A DNA stretch of 57,540 nucleotides from JANQKX01 sp039028695 (GTDB lineage: Bacteria; Pseudomonadota; Alphaproteobacteria; Kiloniellales; Kiloniellaceae): contig JBCCHN010000017.1 in NCBI GenBank assembly GCA_039028695.1, forward strand, positions 1-57,540, read 5' to 3'. Numbering within the stretch: the stretch's first letter is position 1; each line of letters starts with the position of its first letter. The notes beneath the pieces are model-generated. The model worked only from the letters and a program-made list of their open reading frames with translations. It did no database searches and had not been told where the DNA came from. This document shows, piece by piece, positions 42,380 to 50,694 of the stretch. The position numbers and the translations under genes were made by a program.

Positions 42380-43255
42380 TTAAATATTCAAGGTAAGGGT
42401 CAAAGGGGCGTGATCAGAGAAATCTCTAATCCAGGCGTCTCGCTTCTCTCCCACATCCTCCTTGGCCCAGCCACCCACATCGACCAAAGTGCCATCAGGG
42501 TTTGGTTCAAAGTGATCTTCCAGATGGTTGGCGGCAAAAACATGATCCAGGTCCGAATCTGGGATCTCCGAGTCGGACCCATTGCTAAAAGTATGGGGAT
42601 GGCTTTTGCTCAGGGCAAACATGCCGCGACGGCCCAATCTTTTCTTGACCGTTTGAATCTCAATCGGCCCAGCTAGGTCATGGTCACTTCCCTCATAATC
42701 CATGCCCATCGTGTTCATGTCCCCGAGAACGAAAAAGTGGGCTGCCTCTTGTCCAAGGACTTGAGCCGACTTGTTAAGAGCCTTGCGTAGTTCAAAGACC
42801 TTGTCGAACATGGCATCGCGCAGGCCGAAACCCTCGGGTGAGGGAGCGCTTTTAAGATGGGCAAAGAGAATTGGGACGTGCACGTTCGGCCGCACTGTTA
42901 CGGTCAGGAGAGCGCCCGGCCGTAGGTAGGGATTGCTTCTTTTGAATTCGTTTCTCTGAGTGAAAAAAGCCGTCAGGCCGTGTCGAACTCCGATTAGTAT
43001 TTCTTGTGATTGGGTGCCCTCGGTGATGTTGAATACATAACCGGGCATGTCGGATGTCAGTTTCTCGTGTACATCCTTGCCCTCCACTTCCGATAGTCCA
43101 AAGATGTCCGGATCCTCCTGCCGTAAAAGCGCTACCACCCGTTCCCGGCGGTCGAGCCTTGCGGCGATGATTTCCTCTCTATCGGCGGTGCGGGTTGCCC
43201 GGCCACCTCGCCCATCAAAATGCTCGATATTCCATGACAGCACTTTCAATGACAT
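42380..43255 (-). CDS. Endonuclease/exonuclease/phosphatase family protein
   Basis: A 291-residue protein with the DNase I-like fold. Seen motifs are LSWNIEHF at the start, GLSEVEG (metal-binding Glu), the central VLGDMNTMGMDYEG, DSDLDHVFA, and the final SDHAPLTLTL with the catalytic Asp-His. Family members act on DNA, RNA or phospholipid head groups; the substrate here is unknown. No signal peptide is visible, so it is probably cytoplasmic. It is separated from the liv operon by a terminator on the other strand. Confidence 0.85.
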   Translation of the reverse strand: MSLKVLSWNIEHFDGRGGRATRTADREEIIAARLDRRERVVALLRQEDPDIFGLSEVEGKDVHEKLTSDMPGYVFNITEGTQSQEILIGVRHGLTAFFTQRNEFKRSNPYLRPGALLTVTVRPNVHVPILFAHLKSAPSPEGFGLRDAMFDKVFELRKALNKSAQVLGQEAAHFFVLGDMNTMGMDYEGSDHDLAGPIEIQTVKKRLGRRGMFALSKSHPHTFSNGSDSEIPDSDLDHVFAANHLEDHFEPNPDGTLVDVGGWAKEDVGEKRDAWIRDFSDHAPLTLTLNI

Positions 43256-43314
43256 AACGACCTCCTGCTCCCCGGTGGAAAAAAGCTACCAAAAACAATG
43301 TAACAAAATATTGT

Positions 43315-44376
43315 TTATTTGGGAGCGCGCCTATCTTTCGCGGTCATCAGCCGCTCGAAAAGGTCGATGTAATTTCGGACGCAAGCCGATTCGGAAAATT
43401 CCGCCTCGTAGCGCTCGCGTCCGGTATCCACCATCCTTCGAGCGAGATTTGGGTCATCGATCACTTGGGTAATGGCGCCGGCCAGCGCCGCCTCATCATC
43501 AACGGCGACCATCAGGCCAGTCTCGCCATCCTCCACCACCTCCAAAGCACCCGCCGCGCGTGAGACCACCAAGGGCGTGCCGGCGGCCCAGGCTTCCAGT
43601 ATCACCGTGCCAAAAGGCTCGTAGCGGGAAGGAAAGACGCAGATGTCGGCACATTGCAACAAGGGTTTGCGATCCGTGCGCCATCCTAAAAAGCGAACGC
43701 GGCCGGTTAAATCAAGGCGCTGGGTTAAGGCCGACAACTCTCCTTGAAGCGGCCCTTCGCCGGCGATCCAAAGGTAGGCGCGTGGTTCCCGAACCAGGGC
43801 CCTTAGCAAGACATCCAAGGCCTTGGCCTCATGCAGGCGCCCCAGCGCAAGGAGCAGCGGTGCCTCTTCGGGCGTTTCAAATTCGGCCCGATTGACAGGA
43901 GGGCCTTCCTCCAGGCGGGCGAAATTCCGAATCATGTCCACACGAGCCAGGCTCCAGCCCCCTGCGACGGCGTGGTTGGCAAGGCCTTGGGTCATCAACA
44001 GCATGCGATCGCATTTGCGATAATACTTCATGTCGTAATATCCGCCGATGCGCCCGATATGGAGGAAGTCTCCGCCCGCGAAAATCCCTCGCGGCATCAT
44101 TTGGGTGGCCCGGTTCATCCAGGTGATCACGATGTCCGGCCGGTAGCTGGCCACTTCCCGGCGCAATGCCCATGGCGTATGCCAATCCAGGCGGCCGCCG
44201 AAGCGCAACTCCAGGGGATTTACGCCACCATCGCGAAAAAGGGCGGCGCGCAGCGCGTTGCGCCGCATAATGAGCCGTTGCTCCAATCCGGCCTGGTGCA
44301 AGGCGAGATTCAGGCTGACGAAAAAGGTTTCGGCGCCGCCCCGGTCCCCGCCGGCGATGACCTGCATGATTCTCAT
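43315..44376 (-). CDS. Glycosyltransferase family 4 protein
   Basis: A 353-residue GT4-type transferase, which adds sugars to lipids or polysaccharides. The N-terminal acceptor domain begins RIMQVIAGGDRGGAETFF; the donor-site signature EPFGTVILEAWAAGTPLVVSRAAG is at about residue 265, with LALGRLHEAKALDVLLRAL before it. I chose the ATG at 44376 because AAGGAG lies three bases before it; an earlier in-frame TTG at 44403 is less likely. Reaction and acceptor are unknown. Confidence 0.88.
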   Translation of the reverse strand: MRIMQVIAGGDRGGAETFFVSLNLALHQAGLEQRLIMRRNALRAALFRDGGVNPLELRFGGRLDWHTPWALRREVASYRPDIVITWMNRATQMMPRGIFAGGDFLHIGRIGGYYDMKYYRKCDRMLLMTQGLANHAVAGGWSLARVDMIRNFARLEEGPPVNRAEFETPEEAPLLLALGRLHEAKALDVLLRALVREPRAYLWIAGEGPLQGELSALTQRLDLTGRVRFLGWRTDRKPLLQCADICVFPSRYEPFGTVILEAWAAGTPLVVSRAAGALEVVEDGETGLMVAVDDEAALAGAITQVIDDPNLARRMVDTGRERYEAEFSESACVRNYIDLFERLMTAKDRRAPK

Positions 44377-44451
44377 GGACTCCTTGCCCTCAAAGGCGTT
44401 CAATCCTTTCTTCTAGCACGGTAAAAATCATCAAACCAAGGAGAGCTGTTG

Positions 44452-44742
44452 ATGGCCAAAGGCTATTGGGTGGCCCATGTCACGGTGACAGATGCTGAGC
44501 ACTACGAAAACTACAAGCTGGGCGCGCGGCCGGCCTTTCAAAAGTATGGTGCCAAATTTCTGGTGCGCGGCGGCTCTCACGAATTTCCGGAAGGGCCTGG
44601 GCGCGAGCGTCATGTCGTGATTGAATTCGAAAGCTACGCGGATGCGCTTGCCTGCTATCGCTCGCCCGAGTACCAAGCGGCGATGCAGCATCGTCTCGCC
44701 CATGCGCAATCCGAAATCGTGATTGTTGAGGGCGTCGACTGA
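44452..44742 (+). CDS. DUF1330-family protein
   Basis: A 96-residue protein starting MAKGYWVAHVTVTDAEHYENYKLGARPAFQKYGAKFLVRGG, the DUF1330 pattern, a small ferredoxin-like dimeric fold of unknown role found in many alphaproteobacteria. AAGGAGA lies about eight bases before the ATG. It is followed 21 bases later by a GMC oxidoreductase gene in the same direction, so the two may be an operon. Confidence 0.88.
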   Translation: MAKGYWVAHVTVTDAEHYENYKLGARPAFQKYGAKFLVRGGSHEFPEGPGRERHVVIEFESYADALACYRSPEYQAAMQHRLAHAQSEIVIVEGVD

Positions 44743-44763
44743 CGCGTTCTTGGGGGGCAGAAT

Positions 44764-46464
44764 ATGCAGAGATTCGACTACATCATCGTGGGTGCCGGCT
44801 CGGCCGGTTGCGTATTGGCCAATCGTTTGAGCGAGGACCCGGATGTTTCCGTAATGCTCCTTGAAGCTGGCGGCAGCGATAAGAGCATCTTCATTCAAAT
44901 GCCCACGGCTCTTTCAATCCCCATGAACATGGAGCGCTTCAACTGGTTCTTCGAATCCGAGCCCGAACCCTATCTCGATAACCGGCGCCTGCACTGCCCG
45001 CGCGGAAAGGTTTTGGGCGGATCGTCCTCGATCAATGGCATGGTCTATGTTCGCGGTCATGCCTGCGACTTCGACGAATGGGAAGAATCCGGTGTGGCAG
45101 AATGGGGCTATCGCCACTGTTTGCCCTATTTTCGCCGGGCCGAAACCTGGAAGGGCGGCGGAGACGATTATCGAGGCGGCGAGGGTCCCTTGGCGACCTG
45201 CAACGGCAATGACATGACATTGAATCCGCTCTATCAGGCCTTTATCGAAGCTGGCGTTCAGGCCGGTTATGGGGCGACCGACGATTATAACGGATTTCGC
45301 CAAGAAGGCTTCGGCCCCATGCACATGACCGTAAAAGACGGGGTTCGTTGGTCAACCGCAAATGCCTATCTTAAACCGGTCTTGTCGCGAAAGAACTTGC
45401 GCGTTGTTTCCAAGGCCATGACCCATCGTATCGTCTTGGAGGGTAAAAAAGCGGTCGGCTTGTCTTATTCGGTGAGTGGCGGCCCGCTTCAAGAGGCCAG
45501 GGTGGCGCGGGAGGTCATTCTTTCCGCCGGATCCATCGGTTCGCCCATGATCCTGCAGCTCTCCGGCATAGGCCCGTCACAGGTTTTACAAGATGCCGGT
45601 GTCCAAGTTGTTCATGATCTACCCGGTGTGGGAGAAAACCTGCAGGATCATTTGGAAGTATATTTTCAGTTTAAGTGCCGCCAGCCCATTTCTCTCAACA
45701 GCAAGCTGGGGTTGATCAGTAAGGGAATGATCGGGGCGCGCTGGGTTCTATTCAAAGATGGTTTGGGCGCAACCAATCATTTCGAATCTTGCGCCTTTAT
45801 CCGATCTAAGGCCGGGCGCAAGTCGCCGGATATTCAGTATCACTTCTTGCCGGCGGCCATGCGCTATGATGGCAACGCCGCCTTTGACGGTCACGGATTT
45901 CAGGTCCATGTGGGCCCCAATAAGCCCAAAAGCCGGGGCTGGGTGCGGATCAAATCTGCCGATCCGCATGACAAGCCGCGTATCCTCTTCAACTACATGA
46001 AGGAGGAGGAGGATCGGGTGGATTGGCGCCATACCATTCAATTAACCCGGGAAATCATGGCTCAGGAAGCTCTGGACCCCTATCGAGGGCATGAAATTCA
46101 GCCTGGCTCGACGGTCAACAGCGATGATGAGATCGACGCCTGGGTTCGGCAAAACACGGAAAGCGCCTATCATCCGTCATGCACGTGCAAGATGGGTGGT
46201 GACGACGATCCGATGGCGGTTTTGGATGGGCAGTGCCGTGTCCGGGGCATTGAAAACCTGCGGGTTGTGGACTCCTCGATTTTTCCCACCATACCCAACG
46301 GTAACCTCAATGGCCCCACCATCATGGTCGGGGAAAAGGGGGCCGACATTATTCGCGAGCGAACGCCCCTTGCAGCCTCCAATGCGCCCGTATGGATCGC
46401 CTCCAATTGGGAAACCAGCCAAAGGGAAGGCGAGGCGGAGAGATCGGTGGGGGATCAAGGCTGA
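44764..46464 (+). CDS. GMC-family FAD oxidoreductase (choline dehydrogenase-like)
   Basis: A 566-residue flavoenzyme that oxidises alcohols to aldehydes. The FAD-binding motif is DYIIVGAGSAGCVLANRLSEDP at the N-terminus, followed by a CPRGKVLGGSSSINGMVYVRG signature (PROSITE GMC 1 region) and a second signature with SAGSIGSPMILQLSGIG. The active-site base is H470 in YHPSCTCKMG, with PNGNLNGPT near the end. Choline, polyethylene glycol or other primary alcohols are possible; betB and betI are not nearby, so the name betA is not warranted. Confidence 0.9.
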   Translation: MQRFDYIIVGAGSAGCVLANRLSEDPDVSVMLLEAGGSDKSIFIQMPTALSIPMNMERFNWFFESEPEPYLDNRRLHCPRGKVLGGSSSINGMVYVRGHACDFDEWEESGVAEWGYRHCLPYFRRAETWKGGGDDYRGGEGPLATCNGNDMTLNPLYQAFIEAGVQAGYGATDDYNGFRQEGFGPMHMTVKDGVRWSTANAYLKPVLSRKNLRVVSKAMTHRIVLEGKKAVGLSYSVSGGPLQEARVAREVILSAGSIGSPMILQLSGIGPSQVLQDAGVQVVHDLPGVGENLQDHLEVYFQFKCRQPISLNSKLGLISKGMIGARWVLFKDGLGATNHFESCAFIRSKAGRKSPDIQYHFLPAAMRYDGNAAFDGHGFQVHVGPNKPKSRGWVRIKSADPHDKPRILFNYMKEEEDRVDWRHTIQLTREIMAQEALDPYRGHEIQPGSTVNSDDEIDAWVRQNTESAYHPSCTCKMGGDDDPMAVLDGQCRVRGIENLRVVDSSIFPTIPNGNLNGPTIMVGEKGADIIRERTPLAASNAPVWIASNWETSQREGEAERSVGDQG

Positions 46465-46509
46465 ATACTCCTCAACCTGCCAAACGCCATTGAATGGATC
46501 CAAAAAATA

Positions 46510-46536
46510 CGGCGCTCGGAATTCTGCCGAGCGCCG
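46510..46536. terminator. Bidirectional terminator between the GMC gene and the AsmA-like gene
   Basis: CGGCGCTCGG (46510-46519) and CCGAGCGCCG (46527-46536) form a perfect 10-pair stem with a seven-base loop. Plus-strand reading gives CTTATTTTC after it; minus-strand reading gives TATTTTTTG. It probably ends both flanking, convergent genes. Confidence 0.85.
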
Positions 46537-46564
46537 CTTATTTTCATGAAAACTCGTAGGAGGT

Positions 46565-47434
46565 TCAGTTATCGCTGTTGTTCAGCAGGTTGTTGATGGC
46601 ATCGCCAGCTTTTTCACCGGCGCCTTCCAGTGTCCCTTCTAGCGCGCCTCCAGCCTCATCGCCCAGGTTATCGCCCACCTTGTCGATGGCTTTTTTAGCC
46701 GCTTTGTCGACCGCCTCCTTGGCTTTACCCTCAAGCTGTTTGCTGATTTCGCCCAGGTCCATTTTCCCAACAAAAGCAATGATCTCGGGAAGCACCGTGT
46801 TGAGGACTTCCTTGGCCGCTTCTTCCGGGGGGATGCCGTTTTCCTTGGTGCCGATGTTCTTCAGCTCAATGGCGGGCAACTCGCCGGAGAGGCCATTTTC
46901 GAGCAGCTGGGAGGCGACAACAGTTACTTTCGCGCCCTCAAGTGAGAACTTTTTGATGATGACGTCCGGGCTCAGACCATCACCGCCACCGGAGGAGGAT
47001 GATCCACCGGACTCTGAACCGGCAGGAACGTACTGCCCGACATTCTTCTCGATCTCAGACAAATTGGATCCGTCCGGGCCGATTTCATAGGTGATTTCCG
47101 GATTTGCGATCAGAACCCGCTTGATCACAATAGGATCACCCATAAGGCTAGCGACATCGACTGCGACGGATATTTCGTTGAACTTAAAAGCATCGTCCGA
47201 TTGAAAACCCTCCGGATTGGTCATGCGAAACCCAATCAAAGAGCCTTTTCCATCAAATGGAGAGAGTTTGACTTCGTTGAGCGTGACCTGGGTTTTGGTT
47301 GCATCTGAGCCGATCTTTTCGATCGCCGCCTTTGCGATGCCGTCAAGCTGAGAGAATAGTACAAAGCCACCGACGACAACCACCACCACCAAAACCACCA
47401 GAATCCCTAAGATTATTGCCAGACCACGTTTCAT
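46565..47434 (-). CDS. AsmA-like membrane-anchored protein
   Basis: A 289-residue protein with one N-terminal membrane helix (RGLAIILGILVVLVVVVVVGGFVLF) followed by a periplasmic part resembling AsmA-family proteins: TKTQVTLNEVKLSPFDGKGSL with MTNPEGF, and LIANPEITYEIGPDGSNLSEIEKN. The second half has a Gly/Ser-rich linker and a charged C-terminal domain rich in Ala and Glu. The start at 47434 follows AAGGAG nine bases ahead, so 22 extra residues in frame upstream are not translated. AsmA proteins affect outer-membrane lipid or protein assembly; the role here is inferred. Confidence 0.7.
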   Translation of the reverse strand: MKRGLAIILGILVVLVVVVVVGGFVLFSQLDGIAKAAIEKIGSDATKTQVTLNEVKLSPFDGKGSLIGFRMTNPEGFQSDDAFKFNEISVAVDVASLMGDPIVIKRVLIANPEITYEIGPDGSNLSEIEKNVGQYVPAGSESGGSSSSGGGDGLSPDVIIKKFSLEGAKVTVVASQLLENGLSGELPAIELKNIGTKENGIPPEEAAKEVLNTVLPEIIAFVGKMDLGEISKQLEGKAKEAVDKAAKKAIDKVGDNLGDEAGGALEGTLEGAGEKAGDAINNLLNNSDN

Positions 47435-47661
47435 GAAAATCATCTCCTTAAAAAGAAAATCAGGCCGAGTCGGCGGGATACTGCCCGGCAAATGAGTCAA
47501 AATCCAGGCGTATTTCGAGTTGTATCTTTATTTGCCAGCTGACTATTTCTTGTGATTTTTCATAAAATTCGTCTCAAAATTGCTGCCATCAAATGACCAC
47601 AATTCGCTGATTGGAAATTAGCAAAACTTTAGGCCTTGGTTGCTAAGATCATGAAAATCTT

Positions 47662-47952
47662 GTGAATTATGTGAGTAAGATCATGCCCGATACCGCTCGC
47701 GTTCCGGTTTCCCTTGGGGGAGCCGTCCAAAATCTAGATGAAATGCGCGCCGTTTCAGATCAGTTATCCGATATCCTTCATACATCTTGCACCTTTTTGG
47801 AAGATGCCAATCCCGACCAGGACTATGGCGAAGTTGTCTACCTCTTCGAAGTCGGCGTGCCGGAAGGGCGCTCAAAAGAAGAAATGGAACAGCAATTTTG
47901 TGACGCGCTGGGCGGTTTGGACGCCGAGCGTCGCGAGAAAGAGGGCGAATAA
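47662..47952 (+). CDS. Hypothetical protein (about 96 aa)
   Basis: I do not recognise this protein. A GTG start at 47662 gives 96 residues; an ATG at 47683 would give 89 and may be truer. It is acidic and soluble, with a Cys in SDILHTSCTFLEDANPD and a charged tail ending RREKEGE. It has no evident operon partner: upstream is divergent and downstream lies a long unassigned gap. Confidence 0.45.
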   Translation: MNYVSKIMPDTARVPVSLGGAVQNLDEMRAVSDQLSDILHTSCTFLEDANPDQDYGEVVYLFEVGVPEGRSKEEMEQQFCDALGGLDAERREKEGE

Positions 47953-48361
47953 CTATTCAGTAATTCGACCTTTACGAATTCTTTCTTAACGTTTCTCCCT
48001 ATCTCTCTGAGCGTTGCTCATTGAGCGGTGCACCGGACTTTGAAGGGTGTTTCTCGACACGACAGGGTGCCGCCGCGCGTGCCTGCGTACTTGAAGTGCG
48101 CGAAAGAATCTTCCGCCCAAGAACTAAGCTTGAACTTTTGCCCCGCTTTTGGACCAGCTATCCAAAGCTTGCAGGGACACAATTCGAATTCTAGAGGCTT
48201 AATCTCATACAAAGAGAGCAAGAAGGGCCTTGATGTCTTCTTCTTATACTCTGGATAAATCCTGCCCAATCATCCCATTTGCCAGCTCTCCTAAAGGAGG
48301 CCGTCCGTATAGTAGTTACTCTCTTAGACAAAAAAGCATGCTGTCGCCGGAACGGTAGATA
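47953..48361. other. 409-base stretch without a recognisable gene
   Basis: Two frames cover its middle on opposite strands, 48028-48258 (plus) and 48018-48269 (minus), which overlap almost fully, so at most one can be real. Neither product is recognised and neither has a good ribosome site. A small IR CTCCT-AA-AGGAG lies near 48290. The base composition is lower in G+C than the nearby genes. Confidence 0.35.
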
Positions 48362-49138
48362 GTGTTTTTGTTAATGGAATCGATTGTTTATTTGCCGTTG
48401 GCAGTGTACTTTTCAACAGCTAAGCGTGTTGCCGAAAGAATTTTCTGGAAAGGTCATTTGCATGTGATTGACCTTTCTGTTGGACAGGAGGGTCCATTGA
48501 TTGCAAGGAAGCTACCGCGCACGCTCGTAAGTTCTCCTTTGAATATTTCTTCGAGACCTTTGGTGAGCCGGGAAAATTTTTTTCCGTTTTATAAGCGACA
48601 GCCTGATTTCTATGACTCCCGACTCGTTTTTGGAAGAGGGACGAGGCCGTGGAACTTTGTTGGTAAATCGCCAAGCGTTTTTTTCGCACCGGCCGCGCAC
48701 AACAGCAGTGGTTCATCTAATAGCTCTCGCAAAAGCCTGGACCAGGACTGGAATCCGGCGAGCCTCTGTGCCCTCGTAGTAGATGATAACGGGGACGTTT
48801 TAGAAACGATCGGGAGCATACTTTCCTCGTTAGGCATGACCGTTCACCTAGCAAATTCCTCCCGCGAAGCGCGCGCGTGCGCGCAAACCGCGAGTAAAAT
48901 TGATTTGCTCATGAGTGATGTGGTTTTGTCTCGAGACTCATCCGGTCCCAAATTAGCCCAGGAGCTCAGGCAGTTGCATCCTCAAATGGTCGTTTTGTTC
49001 ATGTCGGGTTATAGCTGGCAAGTCCTTCTAGAAAAGGGCTTTCTAGATGGCAGCGCTAACCTCATAACCAAGCCCTTTCGCTTGGAAGACCTCACACTGA
49101 AATTGCGAAATTTGTTTGCTGCGGATCAGATCCGATAG
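48362..49138 (+). CDS. Receiver-domain protein with an unassigned N-terminal half
   Basis: A 258-residue frame. Residues about 136-255 form a response-regulator receiver: acidic pair D141/D142 in LVVDDNGDV, phospho-acceptor D186 in LMSDVVLSRD, VVLFMSGYS, and K237 in ITKPFRLEDL. The sequence resembles the terminal receivers of hybrid sensor kinases. The first 130 residues show no known domain, and the N-terminal region has lower G+C. It may be the remnant of a hybrid kinase or a stand-alone receiver with a new N-terminal module. The start is GTG 48362 with no clear ribosome site, so a shorter protein is possible. Confidence 0.6.
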   Translation: MFLLMESIVYLPLAVYFSTAKRVAERIFWKGHLHVIDLSVGQEGPLIARKLPRTLVSSPLNISSRPLVSRENFFPFYKRQPDFYDSRLVFGRGTRPWNFVGKSPSVFFAPAAHNSSGSSNSSRKSLDQDWNPASLCALVVDDNGDVLETIGSILSSLGMTVHLANSSREARACAQTASKIDLLMSDVVLSRDSSGPKLAQELRQLHPQMVVLFMSGYSWQVLLEKGFLDGSANLITKPFRLEDLTLKLRNLFAADQIR

Positions 49139-49153
49139 GCGATCATCTGAGCG

Positions 49154-49555
49154 CTATTGGGAGAGTTTTCCAGCTTCGGCGGCAGAAAAAGTAATCTCGA
49201 TCTTGTTGCCGTCCGGGTCTGTCAAAAAAACTTGCAAAAGCCCCAGTTTCGGGACGATGGCTGTCCTGTAGGTCACATGAAGCTTGTCCAGCTTGGAAAG
49301 AAAGGCTTCGACGCCCTCAGCACGGAAGGCAAAATGGTCGATCTGTTTTAAGTTCCCGGTATCTTGGGCGTTTGACGGTCGATCCACCTTGATCAAGTGA
49401 ATGGCCGGATGCCCGGCACAGTAAAGCCATGTCCCATCCATTGAAAAGGGTGGGCGCGGGCCCTCGGTTAATCCCAGCACGCCTCCGTAAAAGGCAACGA
49501 GCCGCTCAAGGTCAGCCGTATTGATGTTGACATGGTCCAATTGCTTCAGCGACAT
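49154..49555 (-). CDS. VOC-family metalloprotein (glyoxalase/fosfomycin-resistance type)
   Basis: A 133-residue single-domain VOC protein. His in LDHVNINT, a second His in IDHFAFRAEGVE, and the terminal Glu in GNKIEITFSA could be the metal ligands of the family. The role may be glyoxalase-like, dioxygenase-like or detoxifying. It starts at an ATG; no strong ribosome site is obvious. It reads opposite to the receiver gene. Confidence 0.82.
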   Translation of the reverse strand: MSLKQLDHVNINTADLERLVAFYGGVLGLTEGPRPPFSMDGTWLYCAGHPAIHLIKVDRPSNAQDTGNLKQIDHFAFRAEGVEAFLSKLDKLHVTYRTAIVPKLGLLQVFLTDPDGNKIEITFSAAEAGKLSQ

Positions 49556-49687
49556 ATCGATTTGGTCTTTTTTTCAGTATTCCCTGCGGACCACAGTAAC
49601 CTGATCGTCTGCTGAAGTCTTTAGGAATGCGTCTCGGATTTCGAACTTTCGAGCGCTCTTTTTTGGACCATTTACCTAGAGAGTACT

Positions 49688-49759
49688 AGGGTGATCCGGC
49701 CAGGGTGAGTAGGCTAGGGTGTGAGTGGGCTAGGGTGAGTGGGCTAGGGTGAGTGGGCC
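49688..49759. repeat. Five tandem 14-base units covering the end of the TauD-like gene
   Basis: Units of about 14 bases, AGGGTGAGTGGGCT and variants, occur at 49688-49701 (degenerate), 49702-49715, 49716-49731 (with two extra bases), 49732-49745 and 49746-49759. The TAG stop of the minus-strand TauD-like gene (49744-49746) lies at a unit junction. Confidence 0.85.
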
Positions 49760-50571
49760 ACGGTGGTCTGCCTAAGTTCCTCAGCGCCCATTTCAGCGGT
49801 GATTGGCACCACATAATGGGCTGTAAAGTGACAATCCCACACTAAGACATCGCCGGGTCGCCAGCGGTGGCGATAGGTGTTGTCTGGCGCCACGATTTTT
49901 TGGAACAGACCATCCAGAAGAGGGCGACTTTCTTCTTGGCTAAGATGCTCCAGGTTTTTTGTATAGGCCGGGTTCACGTAAAGTCCCTTTGCACCCATCT
50001 GAGGGTGAGCCAGGATCAGAGGATGCTTGGCCCTGCGGGCGGTCCCCGTTGCGCCGTCTTTATCCTTTGGTTGGTGATGAGTGGCCTGAAGCGGAGTGAG
50101 AAACCTCCTTAGACCCGATGACAAAGACTGATAGGGGCGTTGCAGATTAGCAAAAATAAAATCTGATTGCCCGCTTACGGCAGCCCGCGCGTGGATCACG
50201 CCGTAGCGTTGGGGTTGGGGACTATAGGACATATCGCACAACCACTGGCCGGCCGGGTGAGGATCGCTCAGGCTCACCCTTTTTCTCGGATTACTCTGGA
50301 TCGCAAGAATTTCCGGATACCCCGGCAAACTCCGCCCGTCAGTCGGGGGATGTGTTTGCACCGGTCCGAATTTAGCACTGAAAGCGATTTGGTGCGCTGG
50401 CGATAGATCCTGGTCTCGGATAAGCAGCAGCAGGTGTTTGTGCAGGGCCTCCGTAACCTGGATCAGTGTCTTCTTGGGCAAGGCCTTGCGTAAATCCACC
50501 CCCTCAATCTGGGCGCCCAAAGCGTCACAGAGTGGACTAATCTGAAGATCCTGAGAGGAGGTGTCAGGCAT
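49744..50571 (-). CDS. TauD/TfdA-like protein lacking the first iron-binding His
   Basis: A 275-residue protein with the TauD/TfdA dioxygenase layout, beginning with a substrate-binding region then HPTDGRSLPGYPEILAI. The family iron site needs HxD...H; here the usual WHxD is WLCD (W110, L111, C112, D113), while the distal H252 in CHFTAHYVV and the Arg of LRQTTVA are kept. The nucleotides read TTG TGC GAT for L-C-D, so it is two substitutions, not a reading error. The protein may be inactive, use other ligands, or bind differently. The stop falls in a 14-base tandem repeat. Confidence 0.78.
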   Translation of the reverse strand: MPDTSSQDLQISPLCDALGAQIEGVDLRKALPKKTLIQVTEALHKHLLLLIRDQDLSPAHQIAFSAKFGPVQTHPPTDGRSLPGYPEILAIQSNPRKRVSLSDPHPAGQWLCDMSYSPQPQRYGVIHARAAVSGQSDFIFANLQRPYQSLSSGLRRFLTPLQATHHQPKDKDGATGTARRAKHPLILAHPQMGAKGLYVNPAYTKNLEHLSQEESRPLLDGLFQKIVAPDNTYRHRWRPGDVLVWDCHFTAHYVVPITAEMGAEELRQTTVAHSP

Positions 50572-50694
50572 GGCCGCCGCTCAGCCGGATGGTCGATACC
50601 TCCGTTTTAGCAAGCCGCTTCGCCTGCGTCGACCTTTTGAGCCGCGGCATTTAGGTTACGGCTACCTTGCCCCAAATAGGCTGCGCCATTGAGG

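Noticed and set aside
48018..48269. Two overlapping frames, one on each strand
   Set aside because: At most one can be real and neither has a ribosome site or recognisable product; listed only as an unassigned stretch.
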